A DNA stretch of 64,000 bases from Paenibacillus soyae (GTDB lineage: Bacteria > Bacillota > Bacilli > Paenibacillales > Paenibacillaceae): NCBI RefSeq assembly GCF_024623455.1, contig NZ_JANIPJ010000004.1, positions 248,001-312,000 of the forward strand. Reading direction: 5' to 3'. Numbering within the stretch: the stretch's first letter is position 1; each line of letters opens with the position of its first letter. Of this stretch, positions 16,897 to 26,395 are shown piece by piece. The notes below the pieces were generated by a model that was not told the DNA's origin, ran no database searches, and saw only the letters and a program-made list of their open reading frames with translations. The translations under genes were made by a program, and so were the position numbers.

Positions 16897-17655
16897 ATGC
16901 TGTTGACCCGGTACGACATGGAGAATCGGACGGGGGACGAAGCCGAGGACTGGCATTCGGATGCCTTCCGGTTATTCGACGAGAAAATGTCCGATCCTAT
17001 TCATAAATTCCCTTGCATTCCGGCCACGATCGGCCATAAGCTCGGGCACCTCCGGTACGGATTTTTGGAGGATCCCAAAGAGGTGGCGTCTGCCTCCAAG
17101 CTGGCCGCGCTTCTGGAGCAATACGGCGCCGAATCGCGTGCGTTCGGCAGCTATACGTCGTTGATCGCTATATTCAAGACGCCCGCCGATCTCGTTCGCA
17201 CGCACGCGGTCGACGATTATCGTCTCCTATTCTGGGAGCTTCTGTCCAAGGTACATGCTTATGATGTTAAGGAGTGGCCTTCCGATATTCCAACCGATCC
17301 CGATCATCATGTCTGGGAATACTGCTTCGGCGGGGAAAAATATTTTATGTACTGCGCGACTCCCGCCCACCACAGCCGCGTAAGCCGTTCTTTTCCCTAC
17401 TTCTTATTCGCGATAACGCCCCGATGGGTGCTGGACCGGTTTAACGCCAATCCGAAGACGGCCGCGTCAATCAAACGACAAATCAGGGATCGAATCGTCG
17501 ACTACGACGGACTGGGCATCCATCCGGATTTGAATCAGTACGGCAGCGAGCACAACTTCGAATGGAAGCAATATTTCCTTGGGGACGATTCGAAGTCAGC
17601 CGCCGAGGCAGGATTGAAATGCCCGTTCGCCCATCTGCATTCCCCGAAAAAGTAA
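16897..17655 (+). CDS. YqcI/YcgG family protein
   Basis: Member of a widespread family of unknown biochemical function, cytoplasmic, 252 residues (normal length). Recognised by FPCIPATIGHKLGHLRYGFL near the N-terminus, YTSLIAIFKTP, the HHVWEYCFGGEKYFMYCATPAHHSRVSR core and the C-terminal KCPFAHL. Several conserved Cys and His residues hint at metal or haem binding, but this is not established. AAAGGAGG lies eight bases before the ATG. A palindrome at 16827-16845 suggests specific regulation. The next gene encodes a LysE-type exporter, 80 bp away and possibly in the same transcript. Confidence 0.82.
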   Translation: MLLTRYDMENRTGDEAEDWHSDAFRLFDEKMSDPIHKFPCIPATIGHKLGHLRYGFLEDPKEVASASKLAALLEQYGAESRAFGSYTSLIAIFKTPADLVRTHAVDDYRLLFWELLSKVHAYDVKEWPSDIPTDPDHHVWEYCFGGEKYFMYCATPAHHSRVSRSFPYFLFAITPRWVLDRFNANPKTAASIKRQIRDRIVDYDGLGIHPDLNQYGSEHNFEWKQYFLGDDSKSAAEAGLKCPFAHLHSPKK

Positions 17656-17684
17656 GACGCAAACAGTCGTACAACCCTCCTTGT

Positions 17685-17719
17685 CCGAATAGATTGTACT
17701 ATTGCAGGAATCTATTCGG
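17685..17719. promoter_or_regulatory. 11-bp inverted repeat between the YqcI/YcgG and LysE genes
   Basis: CCGAATAGATT and AATCTATTCGG are perfect complements 13 bp apart, directly before the GGGAGGAA Shine-Dalgarno of the LysE gene. It may be an operator, or an RNA hairpin acting as a weak terminator or translational control element. No T-run follows. Confidence 0.5.
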
Positions 17720-17735
17720 ATCGGGAGGAACAGGA

Positions 17736-18362
17736 ATGAGCTTATTGTTGAGTTACGTGCTGCTCGGGCTGTCGCTTGCGGCCCCGATCGGTCCCGTCAA
17801 CGCCGCCCAGATGGACCGCGGGCTGCGCGGAGGTTTTTGGAACGCTTGGCTTCTCGGGCTTGGCTCGATGGCGGCGGATCTCGTATTTATAGGCGTCGTT
17901 TATTTCGGCACCGTGCATTTTCTAGAGGTTCCCCTGATCAAAACATTTCTGTGGCTGTTCGGCTGCTTCGTTCTTATTTATAGTGGAATCGACGCGTTTA
18001 AGGGCGCCGGGGAACAAAACCTCATGCGCGGCGGTCAGACGGAGACGCTATCGAAGTCGTTTCGTACAGGCTTTCTTATCTCCATATCCAATCCGCTCTC
18101 GATCATGTTTTGGCTAGGGCTTTACGGCTCCGTGCTAGCGGAAACTGCCCGAACCCACGGAACGAAAGAGCTGCTTCTGTACACGTGCGCCATTCTCGCA
18201 GGCATTATCGCTTGGGATTTTTTTATGGCGCTGACGGCCAGCTCGTTCCGCAAGCTGCTGAACGGCCCCCTTATTCGGATGATATCGTACGTGTCGGCGA
18301 TTTCGCTCATCGGCTTCGGGCTCTATTTCGGCTGGCAGGCATGCCTCGTGTTGTTCCGATAG
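17736..18362 (+). CDS. LysE/RhtB family exporter
   Basis: Inner-membrane exporter for amino acids or related small molecules, 208 residues with about six membrane segments. The signature LAAPIGPVNAAQMDRGLRGGFWNAWLLG, quoted here in outline, sits at the N-terminus as in LysE, and SISNPLSIMFWLGLYG marks the second half. A longer frame starts at 17562 but lies inside the preceding gene. GGGAGGAA six bases before 17736 fixes the start. Substrate unknown. Confidence 0.87.
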   Translation: MSLLLSYVLLGLSLAAPIGPVNAAQMDRGLRGGFWNAWLLGLGSMAADLVFIGVVYFGTVHFLEVPLIKTFLWLFGCFVLIYSGIDAFKGAGEQNLMRGGQTETLSKSFRTGFLISISNPLSIMFWLGLYGSVLAETARTHGTKELLLYTCAILAGIIAWDFFMALTASSFRKLLNGPLIRMISYVSAISLIGFGLYFGWQACLVLFR

Positions 18363-18403
18363 GAAGCGAGCTGCATAACCGGCAACTGATCTCCACACAC
18401 TAT

Positions 18404-18431
18404 CCTGTGCTACAAAAAATAATTGCACAGG
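18404..18431 (+). promoter_or_regulatory. Leader hairpin overlapping the ribosome binding site of the permease
   Basis: CCTGTGC (18404-18410) pairs with GCACAGG (18425-18431). The right arm runs into AGGAGA, the Shine-Dalgarno of the TTG-initiated permease at 18442. Folding would partly hide the site, so this may be a translational switch. Confidence 0.4.
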
Positions 18432-18441
18432 AGATAACAAA

Positions 18442-19776
18442 TTGAGCAAAGCTAGCAAAGAGAAGCCCATGAAATGGTGGCATTTATCGCTGCTGGGCGT
18501 TGCATGCACGATCGGCACCGGGTACTTTCTCGGAACGAGCGTAGGTATCCGAATCGGCGGACCCGCTTTAACATTTGGGTTTCTGCTGGCCGCTGCCGGC
18601 GCGTTTGTTGTTTTCGACGTGCTGGCTCGCATGACCGCAAACGATCCGAAAGAAGGCTCGTTCTGCGCGTATGCCGGAGAAGCGTTCGGGCGATGGGCCC
18701 GCTTCGGGAGCGGTTGGGTCTACTTAGCCTCGGAGCTGCTCATTATGGGCAGCCAGATGACCGCGTTATCTCTGTTCACGAGGTTCTGGTTCCCGAACGT
18801 GCCGATGTGGATTTTTGCCTCGATATACGGCGTGCTGGGCTTAGGCGTCATTTGGATCGGCACCAAAGGCTTCGAGAGAACAGAGCACATTCTCGCCGCG
18901 ATCAAGCTTTCCGCCATCGTCGTATTCATCGCTTTGGCCGTCTGCGCGCTGTTCGGCTTATTCGGCAAAGCCGAAACCGCCCCGTCATGGCCCAAAGCTT
19001 TTTTCCCTGCCGGTCCGCTAGGCGCTTGGTCCAGCTTGATTTTCGCCTTCTATTCGTTCGGCGGCATCGAGATTATGGGACTCATGGCCATTCGGCTAAA
19101 GGATCCGAAGGAAGCGCCGAAGGCGGGAAGGCTGATGATCTCAACCCTTACCGCGCTGTACGTCGCCTCGATGCTTCTTGTCTTTACTTTGGTGCCTTGG
19201 GATAGCATCAAATCGCAAAAAAGTCCTTTTATCGAGTCGCTGAAAGGTTACGGCCTTGCCTTTGTCCCCCACTTGTTCCACGGCGTGTTCATCGTGGCGG
19301 GCTTCTCGACCATGGTCGCTTCCTTGTTCGCGGTCATCACGATTCTGACGACGCTGGCCAAAAACAAAGACGCCCCTCCCGTTCTGGCGAAGACGGGCAA
19401 AGGCAAAAAGAAGCAGCCTTATTTCGCCATCGCGGTTACAGCCGGGGCGATGGTTGTCTCCGTCGTGCTTGCCCTCCTCATGCCGGACGAGCTCTATGAA
19501 TACATCACGACCGCCGCGGGGCTGATGCTGCTCTATAATTGGACCTTCATCCTGTTCACGTCCGGCAAGCTGCTGGACTTGTCTGCTTGGGGACAAACGA
19601 AGCGGTGGACGGGCGTCGTGATCATCTTGCTTGCGGTCAGCGGCACCTCGCTCCATCATACGAGCAGGCCGGGCTTCTTCATCAGTATGGGTTTTGTGGT
19701 GCTTATCGGGGTCGTTACGATCTTCATGAAGAGAGTTTGGAAGAAAAAAGGGACGGACACCGTCGAAACCGGGTAG
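18442..19776 (+). CDS. APC family amino acid permease
   Basis: Integral membrane transporter of 444 residues with about twelve hydrophobic segments. The N-terminal GVACTIGTGYFLGTSVGIRIGG is the helix-1 substrate loop of the amino acid-polyamine-organocation superfamily, and FAFYSFGGIEIMGLMA is the conserved helix-6 region. The TTG start follows AGGAGA by seven bases. The substrate cannot be named; similarity of pattern is to the AnsP/GabP-like branch. It follows an amino acid exporter of the LysE type, separated by a 79-bp gap with a hairpin. Confidence 0.86.
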   Translation: MSKASKEKPMKWWHLSLLGVACTIGTGYFLGTSVGIRIGGPALTFGFLLAAAGAFVVFDVLARMTANDPKEGSFCAYAGEAFGRWARFGSGWVYLASELLIMGSQMTALSLFTRFWFPNVPMWIFASIYGVLGLGVIWIGTKGFERTEHILAAIKLSAIVVFIALAVCALFGLFGKAETAPSWPKAFFPAGPLGAWSSLIFAFYSFGGIEIMGLMAIRLKDPKEAPKAGRLMISTLTALYVASMLLVFTLVPWDSIKSQKSPFIESLKGYGLAFVPHLFHGVFIVAGFSTMVASLFAVITILTTLAKNKDAPPVLAKTGKGKKKQPYFAIAVTAGAMVVSVVLALLMPDELYEYITTAAGLMLLYNWTFILFTSGKLLDLSAWGQTKRWTGVVIILLAVSGTSLHHTSRPGFFISMGFVVLIGVVTIFMKRVWKKKGTDTVETG

Positions 19777-19786
19777 CGGTACGACA

Positions 19787-19821
19787 AAAGGCGATGCAAG
19801 CCTAAGCTGCATCGCCTTTTT
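19787..19821. terminator. Bidirectional terminator between permease and degV
   Basis: AGGCGATGCA and TGCATCGCCT form the stem. A-rich flank on the left and T5 on the right allow termination of the converging genes from both sides. Confidence 0.9.
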
Positions 19822-19850
19822 GGTTATTAGCGGGCTGTGAGCGGCCGCGG

Positions 19851-20702
19851 TTATTTTCTCATATAGCTGATCGCCACCGTCTTCGGACCCGTGTGGGAGC
19901 AAATCGTGCAGCCGCCTTCGATGACGATGATTTCTTTGACGGAGGTGTGCTCGAGCAAGTAGCTTCGCATGAACTCAGCCGCCTTCTCCGCGACCGTCTG
20001 GGCGATAACGATCAAATTCAGGTCAATATGCTGAATGTTCTCCACAACGTTCTGCATGACGTTTTCGAGCGCTTTCTGCGTTTTGCCCCTGTACTTCTTC
20101 GTCGACACAATCAGCCCGCGCTTAATCCCGAGAACAGGCCGGATCTGTAGCATGCTGCCGATCATGCTCTGGATGCTGGAAACCCGGCCTCCTTTGTGCA
20201 GATAGTCGAGGCGATCGATAAGAATATCGATTTCTACACGGTCCCTGCGCTCCTCGATGGCCGCAACCGTGTCCGCGATGCTTACGCCTTGCTCCAGCAT
20301 GCGCGCCGCCATGATGACCAGCATGGCGTAACTCGCCGACAGATGGGTGGAATCCACGATCGTGACCTTGCCTTCCGGCATTTCTTCCATGGCGATTCTA
20401 GCATTCTGATAGGTTGAAGAAACCTCGGCCGACATGCTGATATACAAGACGCTATCGCCGTTCGCGGTCGCCTCATGGAACGCCTTCATGAAGTCGTTCG
20501 GAGACGGAGCCGCGGTCCGCGGAAGCACGCCTGTGTCGTCCACGCGCCGGTAGATGTCCTCCGTCGCGATGTCGACGCCGTCCCGGAAGCTCTGCTCGCC
20601 GAAAATGATATAAAGCGGCACGATCGTAATGCCGTATTTCCGAATCCACTCTTGCGGAAGATCGGAAACGCTGTCTGCGAATAATCGGATGTTGGTCAAC
20701 AC
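19851..20702 (-). CDS. DegV family fatty-acid-binding protein
   Basis: Cytoplasmic lipid-binding protein, 283 residues. In Gram-positive bacteria DegV (FakB) proteins bind a fatty acid for phosphorylation by FakA. Seen: N-terminal ADSVSDLP; the fatty-acid pocket motif RTAAPSPNDFMKAF (usual form TSQPS); STHLSASYAMLVIMAARM; and C-terminal ICSHTGPKTVAISY. The start is GTG 20702 or TTG 20699, both near GGAGGA. It is transcribed alone. The lipid specificity is not visible. Confidence 0.9.
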   Translation of the reverse strand: MLTNIRLFADSVSDLPQEWIRKYGITIVPLYIIFGEQSFRDGVDIATEDIYRRVDDTGVLPRTAAPSPNDFMKAFHEATANGDSVLYISMSAEVSSTYQNARIAMEEMPEGKVTIVDSTHLSASYAMLVIMAARMLEQGVSIADTVAAIEERRDRVEIDILIDRLDYLHKGGRVSSIQSMIGSMLQIRPVLGIKRGLIVSTKKYRGKTQKALENVMQNVVENIQHIDLNLIVIAQTVAEKAAEFMRSYLLEHTSVKEIIVIEGGCTICSHTGPKTVAISYMRK

Positions 20703-20802
20703 GCTTCCTCCAATCGAATCTTTTATCCCAATCAGTATATAATAGATTCGACTCGAAAGAAATGAGAGAGCTTCGAAAAAACGACAAAATTCGAGGTTTC
20801 CG

Positions 20803-21711
20803 TCACTCCGGATCGGGCAGCTTCGTTTTGGCGATTCTCTGATCCATGGCCTCGTATTCCTCGTAACGGATCGTCTCGTACAGCTCCTTGCGCGTCTGCA
20901 TCTCCCCCAGCATGGCGGCTTGCGATCCGTTCCTCTTCATTTCTCCGTACACCCGCTCGTAAGCTTTGGCCGCAACTCGGAGCGAGGTAACCGGATAGAT
21001 GACCATCTTAAAGCCCCAGCTTTGGAACTGCTCGGCCGTATAATAAGGGGTGCGGCCGAATTCGGTCATATTGGCGAGCAGCGGGCAGGAGACCGCCTCG
21101 CCGAAACGCCGGAATTCCGCTTCGCCCTCGAGCGCTTCGGGGAAGATGCCGTCCGCGCCCGCCTCCAGATAAAGGCGGGCCCTGCTGACCGCCTCCTCCA
21201 GTCCTTCGACGCTTCTCGCGTCGGTGCGGGCGATAACGAGCAGCGATGGACTCGCCTCCTTGATCGCGCGTATTTTTTGCGCCATTTCTTCGGGGGACAC
21301 CAGCTTCTTGCCATTCAGATGACCGCATTTCTTCGGCATCTCCTGATCCTCGATCTGGACGGCCGCCGCCTTCGCTTCTACCATTTCCTTGGCGGCTCTT
21401 GCCGCGTTCAGAATGCCGCCGAAGCCGGTATCGATATCCGCCAGCACGGGCAGTCCCGTCGCCCTCACGAGCTCGCGGACGCGGTCCGCCAGCTCGAGGG
21501 AGTAGACGAGGCCGAGATCCGGCAGCCCTCGGCTTGCCGTATATGCGGCCCCGGACAAATACAGGGCTTGAAACCCGCTTCGCTTGGCGATTCTGGCCGC
21601 CATGCCGTCATGCGCGCCGGGAATTTGGAGCACTGACTCGCCCGTTATCAGCTCCCGGAATCTCTCGGCCAGCTCGCGCTGCTCTGGTTCTCTCTCAATT
21701 AACCAAGACAT
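20803..21711 (-). CDS. prpB: Methylisocitrate lyase
   Basis: Splits 2-methylisocitrate into pyruvate and succinate in the methylcitrate cycle for propionyl-CoA disposal; cytoplasmic, Mg-dependent. Seen: IPGAHDGMAARIAKRSGFQALYLSGAAY in outline; DTGFGG; EDQEMPKKCGH with the catalytic Cys (KKCGH) of the isocitrate lyase superfamily; and ARTDARSVEGLEEA. TTG/GTG codons lie upstream, but ATG 21711 (MSWLIERE) matches the N-terminus of Bacillus PrpB. Last gene of an operon in the same order as B. subtilis mmgABCDE-yqiQ. 302 residues. Confidence 0.93.
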   Translation of the reverse strand: MSWLIEREPEQRELAERFRELITGESVLQIPGAHDGMAARIAKRSGFQALYLSGAAYTASRGLPDLGLVYSLELADRVRELVRATGLPVLADIDTGFGGILNAARAAKEMVEAKAAAVQIEDQEMPKKCGHLNGKKLVSPEEMAQKIRAIKEASPSLLVIARTDARSVEGLEEAVSRARLYLEAGADGIFPEALEGEAEFRRFGEAVSCPLLANMTEFGRTPYYTAEQFQSWGFKMVIYPVTSLRVAAKAYERVYGEMKRNGSQAAMLGEMQTRKELYETIRYEEYEAMDQRIAKTKLPDPE

Positions 21712-21747
21712 AGACGCCTTCACCACCAACCCTTATTGTCAAAAGAC

Positions 21748-23175
21748 TCATATGACCAGCATCTCCATAAACCGCGTCACCGGCATCTCGGGCAGCCTGA
21801 CCGGATCAAAGCCGGCGGTCAATATGTCGGCGGCGCGCTTCCGCGGAAAACGGGTCAGCAGGCTGGCTTCGCACTTTTCGATCACCTTCGGCAGTCCTTC
21901 GCCGCGCCGCCTGCGGTGACCGATCGGGTAATCGCAGACGATCTTCTCCGAGGATGTCCCGTCCCGGTAATGGATTTGGACCGCATTGGCAATCGAACGC
22001 TTCTCCGGATCCATATAATCCCGACTGTAGCCCTCGTCGTGCACGACGGTCATCTTCTCCCGCAGCGCGTCGATACGCGGATCGCGTGCGGCTTCTTCCT
22101 CGTAATGGTCGGCGGTGAGATGGCCGTGAATGAGCGCCGCCGCCACCATGTACTGCAGGCAGTGGTCGCGATCGGCCGGATTATGGAGCGGCCCCTTCTT
22201 GTCGATGATCCGAATCGCGGATTCATGCGTCGTCAAGGTAATGCCCGCTATATCGTCCAAGCGGTCCTTCGCCGAAGCATGGAGGGCAAAAGCGCATTCC
22301 ACCGCGGTCTGGGCATGGAACTCCGCGGGGAACGATATTTTGAGCAGCACATTCTCCATCACATACGTCCCAAGCGGCCGGGCAAGCGTAAGCGGCTTGC
22401 CACCGAACAAAACATCCTGGAAGCCCCATCTTGGAGCGGAGAGCGCCGTCGCATAACCCATTTCGCCGCTTTGCGCCATAAGGGCGTGCCGGACGGCCCT
22501 GCTTGTCGCGTCCCCCGCCGCCCACGATTTGCGGGAGCCGGTATTGGGCGCATGGCGGTAGGTTCGCAGGCTTCCTCCGTCCAGCCAAGCGTTGGATACG
22601 GCGTCCGCGATTTCTTCGCGAGTCAGCCCAAGCATCGCGGCCGACACCGCGGTCGAAGCGATGCGAACGAACAGCACGTGATCCAGGCCAACCCGGTTCA
22701 TGGCGTTATCGAGCGCGAGCACGCCTTGAATTTCATGCGCTTTGATCGCGGCGGTCAAGACGTCTCTCATGAGAAGCGGCGGGCGTCCGTCGGAAGCCGC
22801 CGTTCGGCTCAAGTAATCGGCCACGGCGATAATCGCCCCCAGATTGTCGGAAGGATGTCCCCATTCGGCCGCCAGCCAGGTGTCGTTGTAATCGAGCCAG
22901 CGGATCAGGCAGCCGATGTTGAAGGCCGCGTGGACGGGATCCAGCTCGAGACGCGTGCCGGGCACCCTTGCGCCTCCGGGCAGGACCGCGCCCGGCACGA
23001 TAGGCCCGATATGCTTGGCGCATTCCGGATATCTTAGCGCCAAGACGGCGGTGCCGATGGAGTCCATCAGCACGTACTGCGCGATACGATACGCTTCTTC
23101 GCTAGCTGGTTGATAGCTGTACGCGTAATCGGCGATGTCCGCGATCAGCTTATCCGTTTTCTTGTTCGTTTCCAC
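21748..23175 (-). CDS. prpD: 2-methylcitrate dehydratase (MmgE/PrpD family)
   Basis: Dehydrates 2-methylcitrate to methylaconitate; iron-sulfur independent. 475 residues. N-terminal [30 protein letters not shown], then [28 protein letters not shown] in outline and the C-terminal [22 protein letters not shown] are typical of the MmgE/PrpD fold. A longer frame to 23484 runs through the upstream gene; the GTG at 23175 (ETNKKTDK) is preferred. It overlaps the end of mmgD by 26 bases, suggesting coupled translation. In the methylcitrate cycle it acts between mmgD and prpB. Confidence 0.92.
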   Translation of the reverse strand: METNKKTDKLIADIADYAYSYQPASEEAYRIAQYVLMDSIGTAVLALRYPECAKHIGPIVPGAVLPGGARVPGTRLELDPVHAAFNIGCLIRWLDYNDTWLAAEWGHPSDNLGAIIAVADYLSRTAASDGRPPLLMRDVLTAAIKAHEIQGVLALDNAMNRVGLDHVLFVRIASTAVSAAMLGLTREEIADAVSNAWLDGGSLRTYRHAPNTGSRKSWAAGDATSRAVRHALMAQSGEMGYATALSAPRWGFQDVLFGGKPLTLARPLGTYVMENVLLKISFPAEFHAQTAVECAFALHASAKDRLDDIAGITLTTHESAIRIIDKKGPLHNPADRDHCLQYMVAAALIHGHLTADHYEEEAARDPRIDALREKMTVVHDEGYSRDYMDPEKRSIANAVQIHYRDGTSSEKIVCDYPIGHRRRRGEGLPKVIEKCEASLLTRFPRKRAADILTAGFDPVRLPEMPVTRFMEMLVI

Positions 23176-24319
23176 CGTTTGGATCCGCCTCCCTCTCCGC
23201 GCCGCGCCCGACCCGCAAGCCTCGCGGCCCCGTATAGCGGACTCTCGGCCGAAATAATCGGTTGTTCTCATGCTGCTCCATGACATGGGCGCACAGACCG
23301 GCCGTGCGCGCGGCAAAAAACACCGGCGTGAACAGCGGCGTCGGGATGCCAAGCAAATGATAGACCGGCGCCGCGTAATAATCGAGATTGGGGAACAGCT
23401 TTTTTTCGCTGGCGACAATCGTTTCGCCGACGACGCACATCCGTAGAAGCCGGTCGTCTCCCCGTTCCGCGGACAGCTCTGCAAGGGCCTCCTTCATTAG
23501 AAGCGCCCGAGGATCGGGCTTCTTCATGTAGACGCGATGGCCGAAGCCCATAATCCGTTCCTTGGCCGCAAGCTTGCTCCGGACAAGAGTCTCCATCCCG
23601 GCTTCCGTCTCCGCTTCGAGCAGCATATCCATCACCGCTTCGTTCGCCCCTCCGTGCAGCGTTCCCTTCAACGAGGCTACTCCTCCCGAGAGAGCGCCGT
23701 AAACATCGGAATGGGTCGAGGCGATCACGCGCGCGGCGAACGTAGAGTTCGGCATCTCATGCTCGCTGTAAGCAATCAGAGATTGGTCGAACAACCTCGC
23801 CTCTAGCTCGCTTGGCTCCCTGCCCGTCAGCAGGTACAAGAATCCTGCCGAATAGGGCAGGTCCGCGCGCGGAGCCAGTGGCTCGTGCCCCGTTACAATA
23901 CGGTAGCCGTTCGCGCAAAGCTGCGGCACCTTGGCGAGAAGCCGGACCGCCTTGCGGCGATTCGCCTCCCGCGACCGGTCATCCAGCTCGGGGTCATAGC
24001 TTGATAGCGATGAAATGCCCGTCCGGAGTACATCCATCATGTTCGCGTCTTTGGGAAGAAGGGCGAGCAGACGATAGATGGCATCATTCATGCCGTATTC
24101 CGCTTTCAACCGTTCCTCTAGCGCCTCCTTCTCATCTACGCCAGGCAAACTGCCGTCAAGCAGCAAGCCGGCCACCTCCAAATAACCGGCCTGTCGGGCA
24201 AGCTCCATCAAATCATAGCCCCGAATAATGATCTGCTCGTTCTCCACGTCCAAATAAGAGATCGAAGTTTCGCTGGCGATTACGTTTTCGAGCCCGGGTA
24301 CATAATCGGATTCTCGCAT
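23150..24319 (-). CDS. mmgD: Citrate/2-methylcitrate synthase
   Basis: Condenses propionyl-CoA (or acetyl-CoA) with oxaloacetate. 389 residues. Catalytic motifs: LHGGANEAV with the first His, MGFGHRVY with the second His, and an Asp in the C-terminal lobe. N-terminal [22 protein letters not shown] is the small type II synthase pattern. ATG 24319 fits homologues and follows GGAGG and AGGA; the longer frame to 24403 is unlikely. It is the fourth gene of the mmg operon, between acyl-CoA dehydrogenase and PrpD. Confidence 0.92.
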   Translation of the reverse strand: MRESDYVPGLENVIASETSISYLDVENEQIIIRGYDLMELARQAGYLEVAGLLLDGSLPGVDEKEALEERLKAEYGMNDAIYRLLALLPKDANMMDVLRTGISSLSSYDPELDDRSREANRRKAVRLLAKVPQLCANGYRIVTGHEPLAPRADLPYSAGFLYLLTGREPSELEARLFDQSLIAYSEHEMPNSTFAARVIASTHSDVYGALSGGVASLKGTLHGGANEAVMDMLLEAETEAGMETLVRSKLAAKERIMGFGHRVYMKKPDPRALLMKEALAELSAERGDDRLLRMCVVGETIVASEKKLFPNLDYYAAPVYHLLGIPTPLFTPVFFAARTAGLCAHVMEQHENNRLFRPRVRYTGPRGLRVGRGAEREADPNGGNEQENG

Positions 24320-24341
24320 TATCCTGTCCCTCCTCCATGCA

Positions 24342-25484
24342 TCAAGATTCCTTGAGCACATGCTTCGAAATGACGAGGCGCTGGATTTCGTTCGTCCCTT
24401 CATAGATTTGCGTCACCTTGGCGTCGCGGAACAATCGCTCGACCGGATAATCCCGCATATAGCCGTAGCCGCCATGTATTTGTACCGCCTCGGCCGCGGC
24501 ATGCATGGCGGCGTCCGAGCAGAACCGCTTCGCCATCGAAGCTTCCTTCGGACAGCGGATCCCTCGGCTCCGCAGCGAGGCCGCCTGGTAGAGAAGCAGC
24601 CTTGCCGCTTCAATATTGGTCGCCATGTCGGCGAGCTTGAACGCGATAGCCTGATGCTCGGCGATCGGCTTGCCGAATTGGCGGCGCCGCTTCGCATATT
24701 CGATCGAATAGCCGAGCGCGGCTTCCGCGATGCCGAGCGCCTGGGCGGCGATGCCGATCCGGCCGCCCTCAAGATGATCGAGGGCAATTCGGAGCCCTTC
24801 GCCCTCCGCTCCTAGAAGCTGGCTCGCCGGAAGCGCGACATCCTCGAAGACGAGCTCCGTCGTGCTGGAGCCATGAAGTCCGAGCTTACGCTCGCTCCGG
24901 CCAACCGACAGCCCCGGCGTCCCCCGCTCCACGATAAAAGCGGATAAACGCTTTGCTCCTTTCGTATGGTCCGTTACGGCGAAAGTAAGGAACGTGTCTG
25001 CATAGCCGCCATTCGTAATAAACGTTTTTATGCCGTTCAGCACGTATTGCTCTCCTCGCTTCTCGGCTGTCGTTCGAATGCCGGACGCGTCGGAGCCGGC
25101 GCTCGGCTCCGTGAGGGCGAACGCCCCGATGAATTCTCCTGCCGCAAGCTTGGGCAGATAACGCCGCTTCTGCTCCTCGTCGCCATGGCTGAGGATCGGC
25201 TGGGTCGCCACGGAAGCATGCACGGACAAGATGACGCCGACCGCGGCGCTCACCCGGGATATTTCGTGAATCGCGATGATCGTGGACAGATAATCCGCCC
25301 CCGCGCCGCCCCACTGCTCGGGTACGGCAATTCCCATCAGCCCCAGCTGCCCCATCTTCTTCACGGCCGCAAGGGGGAATTCATCCTTCTCCTCCATAAC
25401 CGGAACGAGCGGGGCAATCTCGCGCCTGGCGAAATCCCGCACCATTCGGCGCAGCGCTTCTTGCTCCTCCGTGAACGAGAACAT
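24342..25484 (-). CDS. mmgC: Acyl-CoA dehydrogenase
   Basis: FAD-dependent oxidation of acyl-CoA to 2-enoyl-CoA. 380 residues, full length. Seen: N-terminal helical domain (FTEEQEALRRMVRDFARREI), FALTEPSAGSDASGI (flavin/substrate loop), KTFITNGGYA, and C-terminal YEGTNEIQRLVISKHVL with the likely catalytic Glu in YEGTNE. Third gene of the operon; with the 3-hydroxyacyl-CoA dehydrogenase and thiolase it forms a short beta-oxidation route feeding propionyl-CoA or acetyl-CoA to MmgD. Confidence 0.93.
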   Translation of the reverse strand: MFSFTEEQEALRRMVRDFARREIAPLVPVMEEKDEFPLAAVKKMGQLGLMGIAVPEQWGGAGADYLSTIIAIHEISRVSAAVGVILSVHASVATQPILSHGDEEQKRRYLPKLAAGEFIGAFALTEPSAGSDASGIRTTAEKRGEQYVLNGIKTFITNGGYADTFLTFAVTDHTKGAKRLSAFIVERGTPGLSVGRSERKLGLHGSSTTELVFEDVALPASQLLGAEGEGLRIALDHLEGGRIGIAAQALGIAEAALGYSIEYAKRRRQFGKPIAEHQAIAFKLADMATNIEAARLLLYQAASLRSRGIRCPKEASMAKRFCSDAAMHAAAEAVQIHGGYGYMRDYPVERLFRDAKVTQIYEGTNEIQRLVISKHVLKES

Positions 25485-25498
25485 GCGGCATCCTCTCC

Positions 25499-26350
25499 TT
25501 ATTCGTAGCTGTAAAATCCGCGTCCCGTCTTACGTCCAAGCCAGCCTGCGCGAACATACTGACGAAGCAGCGGACATGGCCGGTATTTGGAGTCTCCGAA
25601 TTCAACGTGCAGCACCTCCAGAATCGACAAGCAGGTATCGAGCCCGATAAGATCCGCCAGCGTGAGCGGGCCCATCGGATGCCGCATGCCGAGCGTCATG
25701 ATGCCGTCGATCGCATCGCGTGAAGCCACCCCCTCGTATAGACAAAAAACGGCTTCGTTGATCATCGGCATCAGCACCCGATTCGAGACGAAGCCGGGGA
25801 AGTCGCGAGCCTCGATCGGGTTCTTCCCTAACCGCACGGCAAGCTCACGGATGAGCGCGGTCGTCTCGTCCGAAGTCGGAAGGCCGCGGACCACCTCGAC
25901 AAGAGGCATAACCGGTACCGGGTTCATAAAATGCATTCCTATAACGCGGTCCGGACGCTTCGTCACTCCTGCAAGACGCGTAATCGACAGCGAGGACGTG
26001 TTGCTAGCCAGGACGGTCGAGCTGGCGCAAATTGCATCCAGTCGGCGGAACAGCTCTGTTTTCACGGCAATGTCCTCGCTGATCGCTTCGATGACGAGAT
26101 CCGCGCCAGCGGCGTCGCCAAGAACGGCAGTAGGAGTAATCCTCTCGATGATCTGGCCCGCTTCTTCTTCGGTCCTGCGTCCCTTATCGACCTCGCGCCG
26201 CAGCATTGTTCGAATGCTCTCTACGCCTCGAACCGCGCGGGCATATTCGATATCGTGCAGCAGCACCTGCAAGCCCGCCGCGGCTGCTGTCTGAGCGATG
26301 CCGCTGCCCATCTGCCCGGCCCCCGCAATCATCATTCGATTGATGTTCAC
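25499..26350 (-). CDS. mmgB: 3-hydroxybutyryl-CoA dehydrogenase
   Basis: NAD-dependent oxidation of 3-hydroxyacyl-CoA. 283 residues. Rossmann loop IAGAGQMGSGIAQ; VIEAISEDIAVK; SNTSSLSIT; HFMNPVPVMPLVEVV with the catalytic His; GFVSNRVLMPMINEA; and the C-terminal domain GPLTLADLIGLDTCLSI. GTG 26350 follows GGAGGG by seven bases and is preferred over the ATG 18 bases upstream. Second gene of the mmg operon. Confidence 0.93.
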   Translation of the reverse strand: MNINRMMIAGAGQMGSGIAQTAAAAGLQVLLHDIEYARAVRGVESIRTMLRREVDKGRRTEEEAGQIIERITPTAVLGDAAGADLVIEAISEDIAVKTELFRRLDAICASSTVLASNTSSLSITRLAGVTKRPDRVIGMHFMNPVPVMPLVEVVRGLPTSDETTALIRELAVRLGKNPIEARDFPGFVSNRVLMPMINEAVFCLYEGVASRDAIDGIMTLGMRHPMGPLTLADLIGLDTCLSILEVLHVEFGDSKYRPCPLLRQYVRAGWLGRKTGRGFYSYE

Positions 26351-26395
26351 GACTGATCCCTCCCGCATATCGAATCGTACGCTTCCATATGACGG

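Noticed and set aside
21736..23037. 433-codon plus-strand ORF
   Set aside because: It lies entirely opposite prpD and shows no domain pattern.
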